This document shows positions 50,363 through 52,565 of a stretch of DNA of 52,565 nt, one piece after another; positions within the stretch are counted from its first letter, which is position 1, and every line of letters starts with the position of its first letter. The DNA lies in NCBI GenBank assembly GCA_900544815.1, contig UQWT01000006.1:1-52565 (forward strand). The letters run 5' to 3'. The notes under the pieces are model-generated. The model did no database searches, was not told the origin of the DNA, and worked only from the letters and a program-made list of their open reading frames with translations. Origin of the DNA: an uncultured Bacteroidales bacterium. Lineage in GTDB: Bacteria > Bacteroidota > Bacteroidia > Bacteroidales > UBA932. A program made the translations under genes and the position numbers.

Positions 50363-52057
50363 ATGGAAGAGGTTAATAAAAATGCAAATGGCGCAAATGC
50401 TGCAGAAGCTGCAGAGCCAAAGCAACTTAACTTTATTGAAGAGATTATAACCAATGATCTTGAGAGTGGAAAATACCAGAGCATTCTCACACGTTTTCCT
50501 CCCGAGCCAAACGGTTATCTGCATATAGGCCATGCAAAAAGCATCTGCCTTAACTTTGGATTGGCTAAAAAGTATGGCGGAAAAACCAATATCCGTTTTG
50601 ATGACACCAACCCTACAAAAGAGGACGTTGAGTATGTAGATGCCATTAAAGAGGATATAAAGTGGCTTGGCTTTGAGTGGGCAAACGAGTTCTACGCATC
50701 GGACTATTTTGAGCAACTCTATACATGGGCACAGGAGCTTATAAAGAAGGGGCTTGCATACGTGGATGATCAGTCGCAAGAGGAGATAAGACTCAACAGA
50801 GGAACAGTAAGCACACCCGGCAAAAACAGCCCGTGGAGAGACAGGTCTGTTGAGGAGAACCTAAGGCTGTTTGAGGAGATGAGGCAGGGCAGATACAAAG
50901 AGGGGGAGAAGGTGTTAAGGGCCAAGATAGATATGGCACACCCTAATATGCTCTTCAGAGACCCTCTTATGTACAGGATAAACTACTCACATCACCACAG
51001 AACAGGCAACAAGTGGTGCATCTACCCAATGTATGACTATGCACATGGTCAGAGCGATTCAATAGAACATATCACACACTCAATCTGTACATTGGAGTTT
51101 GATGTACATCGCCCTCTATACGATTGGTTCATAGAGAAGTTGGGCATCTTTCCATCTCACCAGTACGAGTTTGCACGCCTTAACCTCACATACACCGTAA
51201 TGAGCAAACGCAAACTGTTGGAGCTTGTAAAGAACGGATATGTAACCGGATGGGACGATCCACGCATGCCAACCATCTGCGGTATAAGAAGGAGGGGATA
51301 TACCCCTGAGAGCATAAGGATGTTTGCCGAAAAGGTTGGAGTTGCCAAGAGAGACAATACCATAGACCTTTCACTTATGGAATGGTGTGTAAGAGACGAC
51401 CTTAACAAACGTGCCAACAGATATATGGGCGTACTTAACCATGTAAAGGTTGTTATAACCAACTGGGAGCCCGGCAAAGTAGAGTATTTTGAGGGGGCAC
51501 TTAATCCTGCAGACCCGGATGGTGCAAAACGTTCAATACCGTTTACAGGAGAACTTTACATAGAGCGCGAAGATTTTATGGAGGAACCGCCTAAAAAATA
51601 TTTCCGTCTTAAACCAGGAGGAGAGGTTCGCTTAAAGTACAGCTACATAATCAAATGTGAGGAGGTTGTGAAAGATGCCAACGGTGAGATTACGGAGATA
51701 AGATGTACATACGACCCTACAACACGCCCCGGCACAGGCGAGTGGCGTTCAGTTAAGGGAACAATCCATTGGGTGAGTGTAGAGCATTGCAAACCTGTTG
51801 AGGTACGTCTTATAGACAAACTCTTTACCGAGCCATACATGGATCAGATTCCGGAGGGTAAAGACTACAAAGATTATCTTAACCCTGAATCTATGATAGT
51901 TAAGACAGCCTATACAGAGCCTGCCCTTGCAGAGGACAGATCCGGCATAGCCGTTCAGTTTGAGCGTGTAGGCTACTTTGTAAAGGATAAGGACTCAACA
52001 GATGAAAAGCCTGTATATAACAGAACAACAGGATTAAAAGATACATTTAAAAAATAA
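50363..52057 (+). CDS. glnS: Glutaminyl-tRNA synthetase
   Basis: GlnS charges tRNA-Gln directly, so this organism need not make Gln-tRNA only by amidation. The 564-residue class I enzyme shows the HIGH motif in RFPPEPNGYLHIGHAKSI (about 42-59), NIRFDDTNPTKEDVEY and the KMSKS equivalent VMSKRKL (about 279-285). The C-terminal beta-barrel anticodon domain covers about 345-560. The N-terminus has a short Asn/Ala-rich extension (about 1-20). Length is normal. The upstream region is the 991-nt repeat-rich gap. A thioredoxin gene follows 24 nt after the stop. Confidence 0.97.
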   Translation: MEEVNKNANGANAAEAAEPKQLNFIEEIITNDLESGKYQSILTRFPPEPNGYLHIGHAKSICLNFGLAKKYGGKTNIRFDDTNPTKEDVEYVDAIKEDIKWLGFEWANEFYASDYFEQLYTWAQELIKKGLAYVDDQSQEEIRLNRGTVSTPGKNSPWRDRSVEENLRLFEEMRQGRYKEGEKVLRAKIDMAHPNMLFRDPLMYRINYSHHHRTGNKWCIYPMYDYAHGQSDSIEHITHSICTLEFDVHRPLYDWFIEKLGIFPSHQYEFARLNLTYTVMSKRKLLELVKNGYVTGWDDPRMPTICGIRRRGYTPESIRMFAEKVGVAKRDNTIDLSLMEWCVRDDLNKRANRYMGVLNHVKVVITNWEPGKVEYFEGALNPADPDGAKRSIPFTGELYIEREDFMEEPPKKYFRLKPGGEVRLKYSYIIKCEEVVKDANGEITEIRCTYDPTTRPGTGEWRSVKGTIHWVSVEHCKPVEVRLIDKLFTEPYMDQIPEGKDYKDYLNPESMIVKTAYTEPALAEDRSGIAVQFERVGYFVKDKDSTDEKPVYNRTTGLKDTFKK

Positions 52058-52081
52058 TATTTATTAATTAATAAGAGAAAC

Positions 52082-52501
52082 ATGAAAAGATTACTAATTA
52101 TTGTCGGTTTTATTCTATTTGGAATTAACCTAACAGCACAAGATAACAAAGGGGTAATATGGGAAGAGGGGAGCCTTTCTTCCGTTTTAGCAAAAGCAAA
52201 AAAGAGCGATACTAAAAAACTTGTCTTTGTAGATTGTTATGCATCGTGGTGCGGTCCATGTAAAACAATGACCAATAAAGTATTTCCTACCGAGGAGGCT
52301 GGCAAATATTTTAATGCAAACTTTTTTAATGTAAAATTTGATATGGAGAGAGGGGAAGGTATAGAGATAAGGAAGAATTATAAAATAAAGGCATATCCAA
52401 CATTTCTTATATTGGATGAAAAAGGTAATGAGATAGGAAGAGTGGTAGGTGGTAATGAAATAAACACCTTTATAGAGAAAGTAGAAAATGACTTGAACTG
52501 A
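52082..52501 (+). CDS. Secreted thioredoxin-family protein
   Basis: The 139-residue protein has a Sec signal peptide (about 1-19; LLIIVGFILFGINLTAQ) and a thioredoxin fold with the redox motif ASWCGPCK (Cys57 and Cys60). The cis-Pro is in KAYPTFLIL near residue 105. It probably works in the periplasm as a thiol-disulfide reductase or a partner of cytochrome-c or disulfide systems. No lipobox is present. It starts 24 nt after glnS with no promoter word visible between. From 52502 to the window end only AT-rich sequence is seen, with no gene supported. Confidence 0.92.
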   Translation: MKRLLIIVGFILFGINLTAQDNKGVIWEEGSLSSVLAKAKKSDTKKLVFVDCYASWCGPCKTMTNKVFPTEEAGKYFNANFFNVKFDMERGEGIEIRKNYKIKAYPTFLILDEKGNEIGRVVGGNEINTFIEKVENDLN

Positions 52502-52565
52502 AAAAAGTTGACAGTTTTGAGAGCATAAATCAAACGAGTCAATGAGAGAAAGACACAAGCGAGAC

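Noticed and set aside
50312..50779. 155-codon minus-strand frame across the glnS start
   Set aside because: It overlaps conserved glnS sequence, has a Cys/Leu-rich composition and shows no domain or start signal.
52502..52565. Start of a gene at the right edge (ATG near 52541)
   Set aside because: Only eight codons are visible, with no ribosome binding site and no recognisable sequence.

Overview
The window looks like a chromosomal segment of a Bacteroidota bacterium, most likely of the order Bacteroidales. Four kinds of evidence support this. (1) There are many TAnnTTTG (-7) promoter words. The one in front of tRNA-Cys comes with a TTTG (-33) box exactly 19 nt upstream, and a recognisable Shine-Dalgarno is often missing. 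(2) Several families found mainly in Bacteroidota are present: DUF4295, DUF4296, DUF4199, DUF5606, the DUF3276/PUR-like protein, GlnN-type glutamine synthetase and a long LepB. (3) The gene orders thrS-infC-rpmI-rplT, rpmB-rpmG-DUF4295 and nusB-yajC-ybbR-coaE are typical of the phylum. (4) The left edge carries parts of a subtype-iii type VI secretion system (T6SS), the Bacteroidota-specific type. I cannot name the genus.

Layout. Positions 1-5351 (+) are the distal end of a T6SS-iii operon: an Asn-rich C-terminal fragment, a PAAR-like DUF4280 spike-tip protein, a TssN-like membrane protein, TssK, a probable TssG-like subunit, two single-pass membrane proteins in TssO/TssP/TssQ position, and a TssR-like lipoprotein. 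Most of these genes overlap by 4-20 nt. Positions 5.4-9.4 kb hold a siderophore/cobalamin-type binding lipoprotein and a FecCD permease, separated by a repeat element, DUF4199 and a GtrB-like glycosyltransferase. Positions 9.6-18.8 kb (+) are translation and secretion housekeeping: thrS, infC with an AUC start, rpmI, rplT, lepB, rpmB, rpmG, DUF4295, ftsY, pheT. Positions 18.8-25.5 kb (-) hold an acyl-CoA ligase with its XRE-cupin regulator, then DUF4296, amidohydrolase, radical SAM, dtd and deoC. Positions 25.5-39 kb hold a polysaccharide deacetylase, purD, a membrane protein, an aminotransferase (-), PBP4/DacB (-), glnN, purM, a glutamate-racemase-like lipoprotein, a DEDD exonuclease and an RlmI-like methyltransferase. 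tRNA-Cys and a PUR-like gene (-) follow, then the nusB-yajC-ybbR-coaE-terB/dnaJ-DUF5606-rimO-fabG run (+). The right end has a DUF6340-like lipoprotein, an M55 D-aminopeptidase and yicC (all -), a 1-kb non-coding stretch, glnS and a secreted thioredoxin.

Two sequence-level signals are not explained by the genes. The first is a family of intergenic elements (at least nine sites) built from degenerate hexamers of consensus GCYAAH. The arrays lie in inverted orientation around an AT-rich core, with shared core words. The second is an over-represented octamer, GTCGGGAA: at least 17 copies by eye on both strands. One pair forms a 12-bp hairpin between infC and rpmI, resembling the arrangement of DNA-uptake words in other phyla. 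The most interesting single protein is the racemase-fold lipoprotein at 35402-36907: it keeps both catalytic cysteines but appears to be exported.
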